NCBI RefSeq assembly: GCF_031179145.1
Contig: NZ_JAPSIB010000004.1
Location: 158,125-222,124 of the forward strand
Source of the DNA: Brevibacterium sp.
GTDB taxonomy: Bacteria; Actinomycetota; Actinomycetes; Actinomycetales; Brevibacteriaceae
DNA length: 64,000 bases
Direction: 5' to 3'
In this document: positions 34,633-44,018 of the stretch, one piece after another
How the letters are laid out: each line of letters opens with the position of its first letter
Numbering within the stretch: position 1 is the stretch's first letter
The notes under the pieces: model-generated
Database searches by the model: none
What the model was told of the DNA's origin: nothing
Seen by the model: the letters and a program-made list of their open reading frames with translations, nothing else
Translations under genes and position numbers: made by a program

Positions 34633-34703
34633 CATTGCGCGGGGGCGTCGTGGGCGGGTCTGCATTGCGCGGGGCCTCGTGCGCGGGTCTGCATTGCGCA
34701 CGG
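34617..34703 (+). repeat. Three 29-bp units spanning the IclR gene stop codon
   Basis: Units begin at 34617, 34646 and 34675, exact 29-base period, each with CATTGCGC near its end. The first unit holds the final codons and TGA of the IclR-family gene; in the two downstream copies the stop position reads TCT. No gene lies in the remaining bases up to 34804. Confidence 0.85.
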
Positions 34704-34804
34704 TCCTCGTCCTCAGCGAGCTGTGAGACCAGTGCCGTGGTCCTGACAGGGCGTCCTGATAGGTTGCTGGTGTCCGAACTCATCTCGTCAGAAGGAGGAC
34801 ATTC

Positions 34805-35797
34805 ATGTCCACTCCCCACGATCCCCGCGAACCGAAGAATGGTGACGACAGCGCTCGAGAAACGCAGGACGGCGACTCTCAGAAGCCCGTTGCCGACGAT
34901 CAGGCGGCATCGGATTCGCCGGATGAAGGCACCCGCTCGCCCTACTCCTCCGATAGCCGCGATGCGGACGGAGATTCCCGCTACCAGCCGGGACACAGCC
35001 AGTCACGTGAGTACGCAACCGATCCCTACGCTTCGAGCGGTTACGACGCGGGCCAGCCCCAGCAGGGCCGGCCCCAGCCGGGGCAGCCGAGTTCTGATGC
35101 CTATGGCTCGAGCCCATCGGCTCAGGCCCAGTACCAGCAGTACCAGCCTGGCCAGGACTATCAATCGACTCAGCAGTACCAGTCGGGCCAACCCCACTAC
35201 CAGTCCGGTCAGCCCCATTACCAGTCCGGTCAGCCCCACTATCAGTCGGGTCAGCCCCACTATCAGTCGGGTCAGCCCCAAGGCGGCCATCCCGGCTCCG
35301 GCGCAGATCCTCACCAGGGCGGTCAGCCTTCGCAGGGCCAGAATCAATCAGGCGCCCAGTACCAGCCGGGACCCTACGTGGCACACCAGCCCGGTCAGGA
35401 TCCCTACGGCGTCCACGATCAGCATTCGGGCCGGAGCAAACCGGCTGGGTTCTTCAAATCGCTGTTCGACTTCCGCTTCAACAGCTTCATCGCAGTGCGC
35501 TGGGCGGGGATCATCTACATCATCACGGTCATCGTCGCCGCACTGTCCTGGATCGGGACGATCATCAGCTCGATCATGGTCGGAATCGCCGCCGGCGCGG
35601 CCACGAACTACTACGTCGGCGGAGCCTACGACGACTCCCCGGGATTCAGCCCCTGGCCTCTGATCTTCGCCATTCTCTTCGGTTGGATCATTCCCCTGCT
35701 CTGGGTGATCTTCGTTCGCCTCGTCCTCGAACTCGTGGTGTCCTCGGTCAAGACCGCCGAGCACACGAAGACGATCGCCGATTCAGTCGGCAGATGA
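34805..35797 (+). CDS. DUF4282 membrane protein with Gln/Tyr-rich repeats
   Basis: The first 215 or so residues are hydrophilic, low-complexity (Gln, Pro, Ser, Tyr, Gly) and contain five HYQSGQP-type repeats; they are probably disordered and cytoplasmic. The C-terminal part is a DUF4282-like domain: FFKSLFDFRFNSFIAVRWAG, two hydrophobic segments (IIYIITVIVAALSWIGTI and LIFAILFGWIIPLLWVIFV) and a final RLVLELVVSSVKTAEHTKTI. A strong ribosome site GAAGGAGG precedes the ATG. Function unknown; a scaffold for membrane assemblies is a guess. Confidence 0.85.
   Translation: MSTPHDPREPKNGDDSARETQDGDSQKPVADDQAASDSPDEGTRSPYSSDSRDADGDSRYQPGHSQSREYATDPYASSGYDAGQPQQGRPQPGQPSSDAYGSSPSAQAQYQQYQPGQDYQSTQQYQSGQPHYQSGQPHYQSGQPHYQSGQPHYQSGQPQGGHPGSGADPHQGGQPSQGQNQSGAQYQPGPYVAHQPGQDPYGVHDQHSGRSKPAGFFKSLFDFRFNSFIAVRWAGIIYIITVIVAALSWIGTIISSIMVGIAAGAATNYYVGGAYDDSPGFSPWPLIFAILFGWIIPLLWVIFVRLVLELVVSSVKTAEHTKTIADSVGR
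35174..35278 (+). repeat. Five 21-bp in-frame units
   Basis: Five contiguous 21-base units encode QYQSGQP followed by four HYQSGQP. Several copies are nearly identical at nucleotide level, so copy number is probably unstable between strains. Confidence 0.9.
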
Positions 35798-35807
35798 ATG
35801 CACAGGT

Positions 35808-35838
35808 GCCGGGCCCGACTCTTCCAGTCAGGCCCGGC
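35808..35838 (+). terminator. Hairpin after the DUF4282 gene
   Basis: GCCGGGCC (35808-35815) pairs with GGCCCGGC (35831-35838), 11 bases after the stop codon. No T-tract. Confidence 0.45.
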
Positions 35839-35948
35839 TCCGGGCATCCGCTCCCCCACATCAGGCTCCGGAACGCCGGCGAGCTGACAGAGAACGGGCG
35901 TGAATTAGAGTGAGCCCCACACCGATTCAACGATGTGAGGCTCAACCG

Positions 35949-36021
35949 TACCCCCGAGCAGATTCGAACTGCCGTTACCGCCTTGAGAGGGCGGCGTCCT
36001 AGGCCACTAGACGACGGGGGC
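35949..36021 (-). tRNA. tRNA-Glu (anticodon CTC)
   Basis: Minus-strand cloverleaf of 73 nt: acceptor stem GCCCCCG with CGGGGGT (first pair G-U), D arm TCTAGTGGCCTAGGAC, anticodon loop CTCTCAA with CTC, T arm with GTTCGAATC. It follows tRNA-Gln on the same strand by 37 bases and is probably co-transcribed with it. Confidence 0.95.
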
Positions 36022-36058
36022 CGAAGACATACCAGAAACTGATTCCTGACACTGTCAG

Positions 36059-36130
36059 CTGGGGTACCAGGACTTGAACCTAGACTAAATGTACCAGAAA
36101 CACTCGTGCTGCCAATTACACCATACCCCA
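36059..36130 (-). tRNA. tRNA-Gln (anticodon CTG)
   Basis: Minus-strand cloverleaf of 72 nt: acceptor TGGGGTA with TACCCCA, anticodon stem AGTGT/ACATT with one G-U pair around loop TTCTGGT (anticodon CTG), T arm AGGTTCAAGTCCT. It lies beside gltX, whose product is expected to charge it with glutamate in organisms that lack GlnRS. Confidence 0.95.
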
Positions 36131-36241
36131 TTGCATTTCAAGTCCTTCCCCGAAGGGATTTCCCTGAGCAACGAGATATAACTCTACACAACGCACGCGC
36201 CCGGAAACAAATCCGAGGGGGCTGTTTTCGGTGTGATCTCC

Positions 36242-37534
36242 TTAACAGTCACGAGCCAAGGAGATGAGTCGATCGAGGACTCGGTAGCCGTCCGCACGCA
36301 GACCGTTGTGCTCGTACTCGTTCGTCACCCAGGGCTTCACCCCGTCGAGAAGCGCCGCCGTGGCCAGCGACTGCTCTTGCGGGACATAGGCGTCCTCGAA
36401 GTACACAGCGGCGGCTCCCCGCACCGTCGAGGCGCCCAGCGCGTCGACGTCGTAGAGCTTCGGCCATTGCCGCCCGGCGATCACCTCGGCGACGTCCGCG
36501 AACGGCGCGAGCTCAGGATCCTCCGTGAACGACTCCGGTCCGGCATGCTCCCCTGCCAGCAGGGTCGGATCCGCGCGCACGTCCGCAGGCATCGCACGTC
36601 TAGCCGCCCACTCGGTGCTCGTGCCGTCGGCCCAGCAGGATTCGTGGATGACCGCATAGAGCGGGTTGCGCCCCGAAAAGGGAATGCTCGCCGCGAGATC
36701 GTGACGAAACGCCGCTGAGGCGGTGTCCAGGTCAAGCAGATGGTGCAGCTTCTCCGGACCGTCGGAGGCGCCGAGGTAGTGGCCGAGCAGCCGCAGTCGT
36801 TCGGTCGTCGCCCGTGCCCCGCCGGGCAATGCGATGCCCCCTTTCACGGAGGCGAGGTCGGCCAGGCGCGCCATCTTCTCGCGGTCGCCGGGGAAGGCTC
36901 GGTAGTGCTGCTCGGACTTGCGCTTCATCCCCTCCCAGGTGGTCGCGTACACGGTGGCGGGATCGGCGCCGATGGCGGGCAGGCCACCGGTGAAGTACAC
37001 CTCGTCCAGCGACTCGGAATAGGCGGAGACGTATCGCAGGGCAGTGAACCCGCCGAACGACTGGCCGAGCAGTGACCACTTCTCGATGCCGAGTTCGCTG
37101 CGCAGAAGCTCGGCGTCCTCGACGATGGAGTTCGCCCGGTAGTGGCTGAGCTGTTCGGCGATGGCGTGCGGGTCGCCAGTGGGTTCGATGAGCCCGGTGA
37201 TCGTGCCTGCGACGGAGCCGATCGGACTCGACCGGCCCGTGCCTCGCTGATCGAGCAGGACGACCTGGAAGTCCTCCAGGGCTCTGGCCTGCCACGAGCT
37301 GGAGCCCACGGGCGTGGTTGGGCGCGGAGCTTCGAAGCCCGGGCCGCCTTGAAGGAACACGAGATACGGTTTCGTGCTCTTCGCCTCGGTGGCCATGATC
37401 CGGGCGAAGACGTGAAGGGTCCTCTGCTCAGTGCCACCAAGACTGCCGTTCCCACCGAAGTGGTCGAAGGGCACGTCCAGGCTCACGTCGCGGAGGTGGA
37501 GTCCTCCGCGACGTGAGCTGCTGACCTCGATCAC
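36242..37534 (-). CDS. S33-family alpha/beta hydrolase (proline iminopeptidase-like)
   Basis: A 430-residue serine peptidase relative of proline iminopeptidase. The oxyanion motif is [23 protein letters not shown] follows, and the nucleophile elbow is GQSFGGF. The catalytic His probably lies in [13 protein letters not shown] near the end. It begins with GTG at 37534, overlapping the gltX stop. No signal peptide. It likely removes N-terminal proline or similar residues from peptides in the cytoplasm. Confidence 0.9.
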   Translation of the reverse strand: MIEVSSSRRGGLHLRDVSLDVPFDHFGGNGSLGGTEQRTLHVFARIMATEAKSTKPYLVFLQGGPGFEAPRPTTPVGSSSWQARALEDFQVVLLDQRGTGRSSPIGSVAGTITGLIEPTGDPHAIAEQLSHYRANSIVEDAELLRSELGIEKWSLLGQSFGGFTALRYVSAYSESLDEVYFTGGLPAIGADPATVYATTWEGMKRKSEQHYRAFPGDREKMARLADLASVKGGIALPGGARATTERLRLLGHYLGASDGPEKLHHLLDLDTASAAFRHDLAASIPFSGRNPLYAVIHESCWADGTSTEWAARRAMPADVRADPTLLAGEHAGPESFTEDPELAPFADVAEVIAGRQWPKLYDVDALGASTVRGAAAVYFEDAYVPQEQSLATAALLDGVKPWVTNEYEHNGLRADGYRVLDRLISLARDC

Positions 37535-38997
37535 AGCTGGTCCTTGAGCGCTCCCAGCCGGCGCAGGGACGAGTCCTTGCCGAGGATCTCCATCGACTCG
37601 AACAGCGGGGGCGAGATCCGGCGTCCGGACACGGCCACGCGCAGCGGACCGTATGCCAGTCGCGGTTTGATCCCCATCTCGTCGACGAGCTTCGCCTGCA
37701 GGACCTCCTGCAGCTTGTCGGTCGTCCAGTCCTCGAGGCCCTCGAGCACGCTGAGAGCGGCGTCGAGCACCTCGGGGGCCGAGTCCTTGAGGGTCTTCAG
37801 CCCATCCTCGGCCATGGTGAGTTCGGCATCGGGAGTGAAGAGGAAGGCCAGCAGATCGGGAGCCTCACCGAGCAGGTTCATTCTGGTCTGGACCAGGGGT
37901 GCGGCCTGGTCGAGGATCGCGAGCTGTTCGGCGCTCGGTTCGGCGGGGAGCACCTCGGCGGACTGGAGGTAGGGCACGAGGCGGTCGCGGAAGTCGGCCG
38001 GGTCGAGGAGGCGGATGTGGTCGGCGTTGATGGCGGTGGCCTTCTTCACGTCGAACCGCGCCGGGTTGGGCAGCACGTCGTGGATGTCGAATGCGGCGAC
38101 GAACTCGTCGACGGAGAACACGTCGCGGTCAGGGCCGATGGACCAGCCGAGGAGGGCCAGGTAGTTGATGAACCCTTCGGGGATGAATCCGTTGTCGCGG
38201 TGGAGGAACAGGTTCGACTCGGGGTCACGCTTCGACAGCTTCTTGTTGCCCTCGCCCATGACGTAGGGCAGGTGCCCGAACTCAGGGGTCGCCTCGGCGA
38301 TGCCGATCGACTTGAGCGCTTCGTAGAGCACGATCTGGCGCGGAGTCGAGGACAACAGGTCCTCGCCGCGGAGCACATGGGTGATGCCCATGAGCGCGTC
38401 ATCGACGGGATTGACCAGGGTGTAGAGCGGCTGGCCGTTGGCGCGGACGACCACGAAGTCGGGGATGGTGCCGGCGCGGAACGTGATGTCACCACGGACG
38501 AGGTCGGTGAAGGTGATGTCCTCATCGGGCATCCGCACGCGCCATACGGGTTCGCGACCTTCGGCCTTGAATGCGGCGATCTGCTCCGCAGTGAGGTCGC
38601 GGTCGTAGCCGTCGTAGCCCAGCTTCGGGTCGCGGCCGGCAGCCTTGTGCCGAGCTTCGACCTCTTCATTGGTCGAGTAGGACTCGTAGATGTGACCGCC
38701 TGCCTTGAGCTTCTCGATCACTTCGGCGTAGATGTCGCCGCGCTGGGACTGGCGGTACGGTCCGTCGGGCCCTCCCACCTCGATGCCTTCGTCCCAGTCG
38801 AGCCCGAGCCACTTCATCGCCTCGACGACCTGGCCGAAGCTCTCCTCCGAGTCGCGAGCTACGTCCGTGTCCTCGATGCGGAAGACGAACTTTCCGCCGG
38901 TGTGCTTCGCGTAGGCCCAGTTGAACAGGGCGGTGCGAACCATGCCGACGTGCGGGGTGCCGGTGGGTGATGGGCAGAAACGAACTTTGACGCTCAC
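37531..38997 (-). CDS. gltX: Glutamyl-tRNA synthetase
   Basis: A class I synthetase that charges tRNA-Glu, and probably tRNA-Gln as the first step of the transamidation route. The HIGH motif is [19 protein letters not shown] and the KMSKS motif is KLSKRD. The start is GTG at 38997. At 488 residues it has the length of bacterial GluRS. Genes for tRNA-Gln and tRNA-Glu lie about 1.4 kb downstream on the same strand. Confidence 0.95.
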   Translation of the reverse strand: MSVKVRFCPSPTGTPHVGMVRTALFNWAYAKHTGGKFVFRIEDTDVARDSEESFGQVVEAMKWLGLDWDEGIEVGGPDGPYRQSQRGDIYAEVIEKLKAGGHIYESYSTNEEVEARHKAAGRDPKLGYDGYDRDLTAEQIAAFKAEGREPVWRVRMPDEDITFTDLVRGDITFRAGTIPDFVVVRANGQPLYTLVNPVDDALMGITHVLRGEDLLSSTPRQIVLYEALKSIGIAEATPEFGHLPYVMGEGNKKLSKRDPESNLFLHRDNGFIPEGFINYLALLGWSIGPDRDVFSVDEFVAAFDIHDVLPNPARFDVKKATAINADHIRLLDPADFRDRLVPYLQSAEVLPAEPSAEQLAILDQAAPLVQTRMNLLGEAPDLLAFLFTPDAELTMAEDGLKTLKDSAPEVLDAALSVLEGLEDWTTDKLQEVLQAKLVDEMGIKPRLAYGPLRVAVSGRRISPPLFESMEILGKDSSLRRLGALKDQL

Positions 38998-39055
38998 AGT
39001 TGTCCTCTTGGATCAGTGGTGGAAGGTGCGGGTGGTGAAAGTGCTGGGTGCTGAG

Positions 39056-39862
39056 TCAGGCGTCCATGACGGGGTTGGACAGCACGCCGAGTCCCTCGAT
39101 GGCGATGTCGACACGGTTTCCGGCCACGATCTGGCCGACTCCCGCCGGGGTGCCGGTGAGGATGACGTCGCCGGGCAGCAGGGTGATGGTCTCCGACAGG
39201 TGTTCGATGAGGGTGGGGACGTCGAAGATGAAGTCCTCGGTGTTCCCGTCCTGCTTGAGGTCACCGTCGACCCACGACCGGATGCCGAGGTGGTCGACGT
39301 CGAGTTCCGTCTCGATCCACGGGCCCAGCGGGCACGAGGTGTCAAACCCTTTGGCTCGCGACCACTGCTTGTCCGACTTCTGGATGTCGCGCAGTGTCAC
39401 GTCGTTGCCGGCGGTGTAACCGAGCACATGGTCGTAGGCGTTCTCCGCCTTCACCCCTTTGGACACCCGTCCGATGATGACGGCGAGCTCTGCCTCGTAG
39501 GAGACGTATTCGCTGATGGCGGGCAGGCGGATCGGATCGCCGGGTCCGATCACCGAAGTGTTGGGCTTGAAGAACGTCAGCGGGCTGACGGGTACCTCGT
39601 TGCCGAGTTCGGCGGCGTGATCGGCGAAGTTGCGTCCGACTCCGATGACTTTGGAGCGAGGCAGAATCGGGCTCAGCAATCGGACGTCGTCGAATTTCAG
39701 CCGCTCCCCCGTCGACTGGGCTGGGGCGAAGAAGGGGTCCGAGTCGAGGACTGCGAGGCTGAGGCCCGAGGTGTCCCACCGACCGTCGACGATGTCGGGG
39801 ACTTCTCCTTCGACCACTCCGTATTTGGGTTCGTCCTGGTGCACAAATCTGGCAATTCGCAT
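39056..39862 (-). CDS. Fumarylacetoacetate hydrolase family protein
   Basis: A 268-residue metal-dependent hydrolase or decarboxylase. It has the family segments IGVGRNFADHAAELG, SYEAELAVIIG with metal-binding acids, and GDVILTGTPAGVG. These enzymes act on acylpyruvates or similar; in actinobacteria a member commonly sits just upstream of gltX, as here (59-base gap), but its substrate is not known. Confidence 0.92.
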   Translation of the reverse strand: MRIARFVHQDEPKYGVVEGEVPDIVDGRWDTSGLSLAVLDSDPFFAPAQSTGERLKFDDVRLLSPILPRSKVIGVGRNFADHAAELGNEVPVSPLTFFKPNTSVIGPGDPIRLPAISEYVSYEAELAVIIGRVSKGVKAENAYDHVLGYTAGNDVTLRDIQKSDKQWSRAKGFDTSCPLGPWIETELDVDHLGIRSWVDGDLKQDGNTEDFIFDVPTLIEHLSETITLLPGDVILTGTPAGVGQIVAGNRVDIAIEGLGVLSNPVMDA

Positions 39863-39976
39863 GGGTCCAGTCTAGTCACCGCCGAAACCGCCGACATTCC
39901 GCCGGGCCCGCTGGCTCGGGACTACCATGAGATCGGATCGATGATCTTCAGCGTCAATCAGAATTGAGTGACCATC

Positions 39977-40330
39977 ATGACGACAGCCGACCACGACGTC
40001 TACATCGCCGCGGCGCCCGAGGCATTCCAGCCGGAACTGCAGCGATTGCGCACTCTCCTGGCCCGCACCCTGCCTGACGCAGAAGAGATCGTCGCCTACA
40101 ACATGCCCGGCTTCAGGGTCGGTGGCACGATCGTCGCAAGCTATGCGGCATTCAGCAGGCAATGCGGGCTCTACCTCCTCCCGGGTGCCATCTCCGCCCA
40201 CGCCGAGGAGATCGCAGCCGCCGGCTTCAAGGCCACCAAGACCGGCATCACCTTCTCAGCGCGCAAGCCGATTCCGGATGATCTCGTCGGCAAGCTGGTC
40301 AGGTCGTCACGGCAGGACGCAGAGGTCTGA
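39977..40330 (+). CDS. DUF1801 family protein
   Basis: A small cytoplasmic protein of about 117 residues resembling the YdhG-like DUF1801 fold: FQPELQRLRTLLARTLPDAEEIVAYNMPGF, then GTIVASYAAFSRQCGLYL. Some members are described as iron chaperone-like. I prefer the ATG at 39977; GTG at 39968 is an alternative. No clear ribosome site. Divergent from the fumarylacetoacetase-family gene. Confidence 0.85.
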   Translation: MTTADHDVYIAAAPEAFQPELQRLRTLLARTLPDAEEIVAYNMPGFRVGGTIVASYAAFSRQCGLYLLPGAISAHAEEIAAAGFKATKTGITFSARKPIPDDLVGKLVRSSRQDAEV

Positions 40331-40389
40331 GTCCTGCACCTGACGCGGCCCCGAGGCGCAGAGCTGCGCCTGCCTGAGACACTGGGACC

Positions 40390-43110
40390 ATGCACCACTT
40401 CGATCTGGCGAGCATCGCCGCAGGACTGCCGGCTGCCGCGCTCATCGACGAGGTCGATCGGGCCGGGCTCGGACGCTTTCCCCGGCTCGTCGTCGAGGCC
40501 CCTCCCGGCACCGGGAAGACGACCTTGGTCCCGCCGCTCATCGCCGAACACATCATCGCTGGTCACGAGACCAGCGGAAGCCAGGGAACCGGAGGCAGGA
40601 GTTCCCGCGGAACCGCGGGGCGCGTCATCGTCACCCAGCCGCGACGGATGGCTGCCCGGGCCGCGGCCAGGCGACTGGCGCAGCTGACGGGGACCCACCT
40701 CGGCGGGGACATCGGCTTCACCGTCCGAGGTGAGTCGAAGACGTCGGCGCGCACGCTCATCGAATTCGTCACCACCGGTGTGCTGGTGCGTCGGCTGCTC
40801 GCAGACCCCGAGCTCGACGGCGTCGCAGCGGTGATCCTCGACGAGGTGCACGAACGTCATCTGGACACCGACCTCGCGTTTGCGATGTGTCGGGAGCTCG
40901 TCGACCTGCGCGAGGACCTCAGCCTCGTCGTCATGTCGGCGACTCTCGACGCCGCCCAGTGGGGCGCTCGCCTCGGCGCCGCTCACCTGTCCGTGGCCGC
41001 GCAGATCCACCCGCTCGCCGTCCGGTGGGCGCCTCCGGCGCGGAGGCCGCTTGACGCTCGTGGGGTGACGTGGGACTTCCTCGATCATGTGGCCCGGACG
41101 ACGCTGCTTGCCCTCGACGAGCACCGGCACGGGGACGTGCTCGTCTTCGCACCCGGCGCCCGCGAGGTCGAGGAGATCGCTGCGCGGATCCTGCGCGGAC
41201 TGCCCGAGGGGAAGCCGGACTCCGACATCGAGGTCCACACGCTGACCGGGCGCACCCCGTCTCACTCCCAGGATGCGATCCTGCGGCCGCATGCGACCGA
41301 GGGGGTCCGCCGAGTGATCGTCTCCACCTCCGTCGCCGAATCCGCGCTCACGGTGCCGGGTGTGCGGATCGTCGTCGACTCCGGGCTGGCCCGTGGTCCC
41401 CGGCTCGACACCCGCCGCGGAATGTCCGGCCTGGTCACCACCCGCGAATCGAAAGCCTCAGGGCTGCAGAGAGCCGGCCGTGCGGCCCGCCTGGGACCGG
41501 GTGTGGTCTACCGATGCCTGTCGGAATCCGATTGGGCGGCCCTGCCGGAGCACACGCCCCCAGAGGTGCTGACCTCCGATCTCACGTCGGCAGTCCTCGA
41601 CCTCGCCGTGTGGGGTGGGGACGCGGGACTGCTTCCGGATCCCCTGCCAGAGGGTCCGCGGCGACTGGCCGAAGGCAACCTCGTGGCGCTGGGTGCTCTC
41701 GAAATGGCCGGCGCTCTCGAACCGACCGGCGCGCTCGAACCCGCGAAGAGGGAAGCCGCCACCGCGTTTCGCGTCACCGACCTCGGCCGTCGGATCGCGC
41801 GGATTCCCGCCTCTCCGTGGTCGGCGCGCGGGCTGCTCGACGGCGCCGCGATGCTCTCAGCGACCCGGGCCGCCGAGGCGATCGCCACGATCGAATCCGA
41901 TCAGCGCGCGCCCGGAGCGGACCTGGTGGAGAAGCTGAAGGAGCTGCGCCGCTCGGGCGATCGGCGGTTCCGGCAGGAGGTTGCCCGATTCGAACGGCTC
42001 GCCGACGGCCAGCCATCACGCACCTCTCTGTCCCCGGACGAACTCGGTCTCGTGGTCGCGCTCTCCTTCCCCCAACAGATCGCGCGGCGGCGCAGCGCCT
42101 CGGACTCGGAGTACCTGCTTGCCTCAGGCACGGCCGCGTCACTGCCCCGCAATTCCCCTCTCGCATCGAGTGCCTGGCTGGCGATCTCCGAAGTCGGCCT
42201 CTCCACCGGGCGTGCGGTCATCCGCGCTGCCGCGCCGATCGACCAGGACACCGCCGAATTCGCCGCTGCGGGGCTGCTCACGACAACCGAGGAGGCCACC
42301 TTCGACCAGGGTCGGGTGCGCGCCGTGCGCCACCACCGCCTCGGCGCCATCGAACTCTCCGCCACCCCGATCCGCGCGAGCACCGTACTCGCGCGGAAGG
42401 CAGTTGCGGAATCGGTGCGCGAGCGCGGAGCCCAGGCTGTGCTGCGACCGGGCCAGGAGTTCGAGGGGCTGCGGCGGAGGATCGGTCTGCTGCACGCCGT
42501 ATATGGCGATCCGTGGCCGGACGTGCAGTGGGCGCACCTGTCACGGACGCTGACCGATTGGGCTCCGGCGGCTCTCGATCGGATCGCCTCGGGAACCGAC
42601 CCTGCCTCGATCGATCTGATCTCGGCGCTGCGGACCCTGCTGCCCTGGCCCGAGGCCGGTCGCCTCGACGAGCTCGCCCCCGCAGCATTGACGGTGCCCA
42701 GTAGTTCCCGGATCCGGCTCGACTACCCGGATCCGGATGCGGCCGACCCCGTGCTCCCGGGCGACCCTGCGTTCCCGGGCGGCGGCGCCGACAAGGCTGC
42801 GGCGACCGAGACGAAGGGACGTGGACCTGCCATCGCTGGGCCTGTGCTGGCCGTCAAACTCCAGGAGTGCTTCGGCTGGACGACCGCGCCGACGGTGTGC
42901 GAGGGGAGGGTGCCGGTCGTCATCCACCTGCTCTCTCCCGCCCGGCGTCCGCTGGCTGTGACCAGTGACCTTGCATCGTTCTGGACCAACGCGTACCCGC
43001 ATGTGCGGGCCGAGAACCGCGGGCGCTACCCCAAGCACCCCTGGCCCGAGGACCCGTGGACCGCGCCCGCCCAGCGCGGCACGAAGGGATCTGGAAGAAT
43101 GGGGCGGTGA
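40390..43110 (+). CDS. hrpB: ATP-dependent helicase HrpB
   Basis: A 906-residue DEAH-box helicase. Motif I is PPGTGKTTLVPP, motif II LDEVHER, motif III MSATLD, and the later helicase motif reads STSVAESALTVPGVRIVVDSG. The C-terminal HrpB-specific region includes KLQECFGWTTAP and a HPWPEDPW end. Between motif I and Ia there is a short Gly/Ser-rich insertion, and residues near 435-455 contain ALE-P-repeats. The stop overlaps the next gene (GTGA), so they are co-expressed. RNA or DNA substrate unknown. Confidence 0.93.
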   Translation: MHHFDLASIAAGLPAAALIDEVDRAGLGRFPRLVVEAPPGTGKTTLVPPLIAEHIIAGHETSGSQGTGGRSSRGTAGRVIVTQPRRMAARAAARRLAQLTGTHLGGDIGFTVRGESKTSARTLIEFVTTGVLVRRLLADPELDGVAAVILDEVHERHLDTDLAFAMCRELVDLREDLSLVVMSATLDAAQWGARLGAAHLSVAAQIHPLAVRWAPPARRPLDARGVTWDFLDHVARTTLLALDEHRHGDVLVFAPGAREVEEIAARILRGLPEGKPDSDIEVHTLTGRTPSHSQDAILRPHATEGVRRVIVSTSVAESALTVPGVRIVVDSGLARGPRLDTRRGMSGLVTTRESKASGLQRAGRAARLGPGVVYRCLSESDWAALPEHTPPEVLTSDLTSAVLDLAVWGGDAGLLPDPLPEGPRRLAEGNLVALGALEMAGALEPTGALEPAKREAATAFRVTDLGRRIARIPASPWSARGLLDGAAMLSATRAAEAIATIESDQRAPGADLVEKLKELRRSGDRRFRQEVARFERLADGQPSRTSLSPDELGLVVALSFPQQIARRRSASDSEYLLASGTAASLPRNSPLASSAWLAISEVGLSTGRAVIRAAAPIDQDTAEFAAAGLLTTTEEATFDQGRVRAVRHHRLGAIELSATPIRASTVLARKAVAESVRERGAQAVLRPGQEFEGLRRRIGLLHAVYGDPWPDVQWAHLSRTLTDWAPAALDRIASGTDPASIDLISALRTLLPWPEAGRLDELAPAALTVPSSSRIRLDYPDPDAADPVLPGDPAFPGGGADKAAATETKGRGPAIAGPVLAVKLQECFGWTTAPTVCEGRVPVVIHLLSPARRPLAVTSDLASFWTNAYPHVRAENRGRYPKHPWPEDPWTAPAQRGTKGSGRMGR

Positions 43111-44009
43111 TCTCCACCCTTGACCGCGCCACGCTCACGGCCGCCGAATGGCGTGCCGCCCGCGACGCCCATGCCGCTCGCGTCGCCGCGCGCACGGACG
43201 CCCACGTGGCTCGCCGGATGCGTGGTGAGAAGCACCCGGTCGAGGATTTCCTGTTCACCTACTACCCGTTCAAGGCCGGTCAGCTGGCGAAATGGAACCC
43301 GGGCCCGGGCGTGCGACTCGAGCTGGAGACGACCGAGGACGTCGAATGCTTCGACCGCCGCTGGTACAGGATCGATGACTCCCGCACCTGCGCCGAGGTC
43401 GACGTCGAGTCCTGGCGCGCCGACCGTGGCGATGGGGCGAAGTTCATCGCCTCCCTGTTGAGCTCCACGCTGCATCGGGAGGCGAACTTCGGCTGCTTCG
43501 GCATCCACGAGTGGGCGATGGTCTACAGGCTCAGCGAGGAGGAGCGCCGCCACCAACAGGTGCCGCTGCGGCTGAGCCCGGCCGAGACCGACGCCGTGGT
43601 CGAGGGCCACCGCATCCAGTGCTCGCACCATGACGCGTTCCGCTTCTTCACCGAACCGGCCCGCCCGCTCAACACACTGCAGCCTGCGCGCACGGACATG
43701 GTCGCCAATGAGCAGCCCGGATGCCTGCACGCGGGAATGGACCTCTACAAGTGGGCGATGAAGATCGGGCCGATCGCCCCATCGGACCTCGTGATCGACG
43801 CCTTCGACCTGGCGATGGACATCCGGATCCTCGACATGGAGGCCTCGCCCTATGACCTGCGATCCTGGGGATACGGCGTCGTCGCGATCGAGACCGCGGC
43901 CGGCAAAGCCGAATACATGGAGCGCCAGAAGTCCTTCTCCGCTCGGGCTCAGTCGCTGCGACAGCGTCTCCTCGATGCGCTCGCCGGCGTCGGCGTCGAC
44001 CCCGCATAG
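43107..44009 (+). CDS. Conserved protein, often labelled 3-methyladenine DNA glycosylase
   Basis: A soluble protein of about 300 residues with no visible helix-hairpin-helix or AlkA motif. It contains KHPVEDFLFTYYPFKAGQL, the FGCFGIHEWAMVYR segment, a QCSHHDAFRFF motif and HAGMDLYKWAMKIGP. Homologues in actinobacteria are commonly annotated 3-methyladenine DNA glycosylase, but nothing in the sequence confirms it; the paired His and the HAGMDLYKWA segment look like a metal or substrate site. The start is GTG at 43107, overlapping the hrpB stop. Confidence 0.8.
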   Translation: MISTLDRATLTAAEWRAARDAHAARVAARTDAHVARRMRGEKHPVEDFLFTYYPFKAGQLAKWNPGPGVRLELETTEDVECFDRRWYRIDDSRTCAEVDVESWRADRGDGAKFIASLLSSTLHREANFGCFGIHEWAMVYRLSEEERRHQQVPLRLSPAETDAVVEGHRIQCSHHDAFRFFTEPARPLNTLQPARTDMVANEQPGCLHAGMDLYKWAMKIGPIAPSDLVIDAFDLAMDIRILDMEASPYDLRSWGYGVVAIETAAGKAEYMERQKSFSARAQSLRQRLLDALAGVGVDPA

Positions 44010-44018
44010 GATCGTCCT

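Noticed and set aside
35174..35278. CRISPR-like array
   Set aside because: Contiguous 21-base coding units with no spacers; it is a protein repeat.
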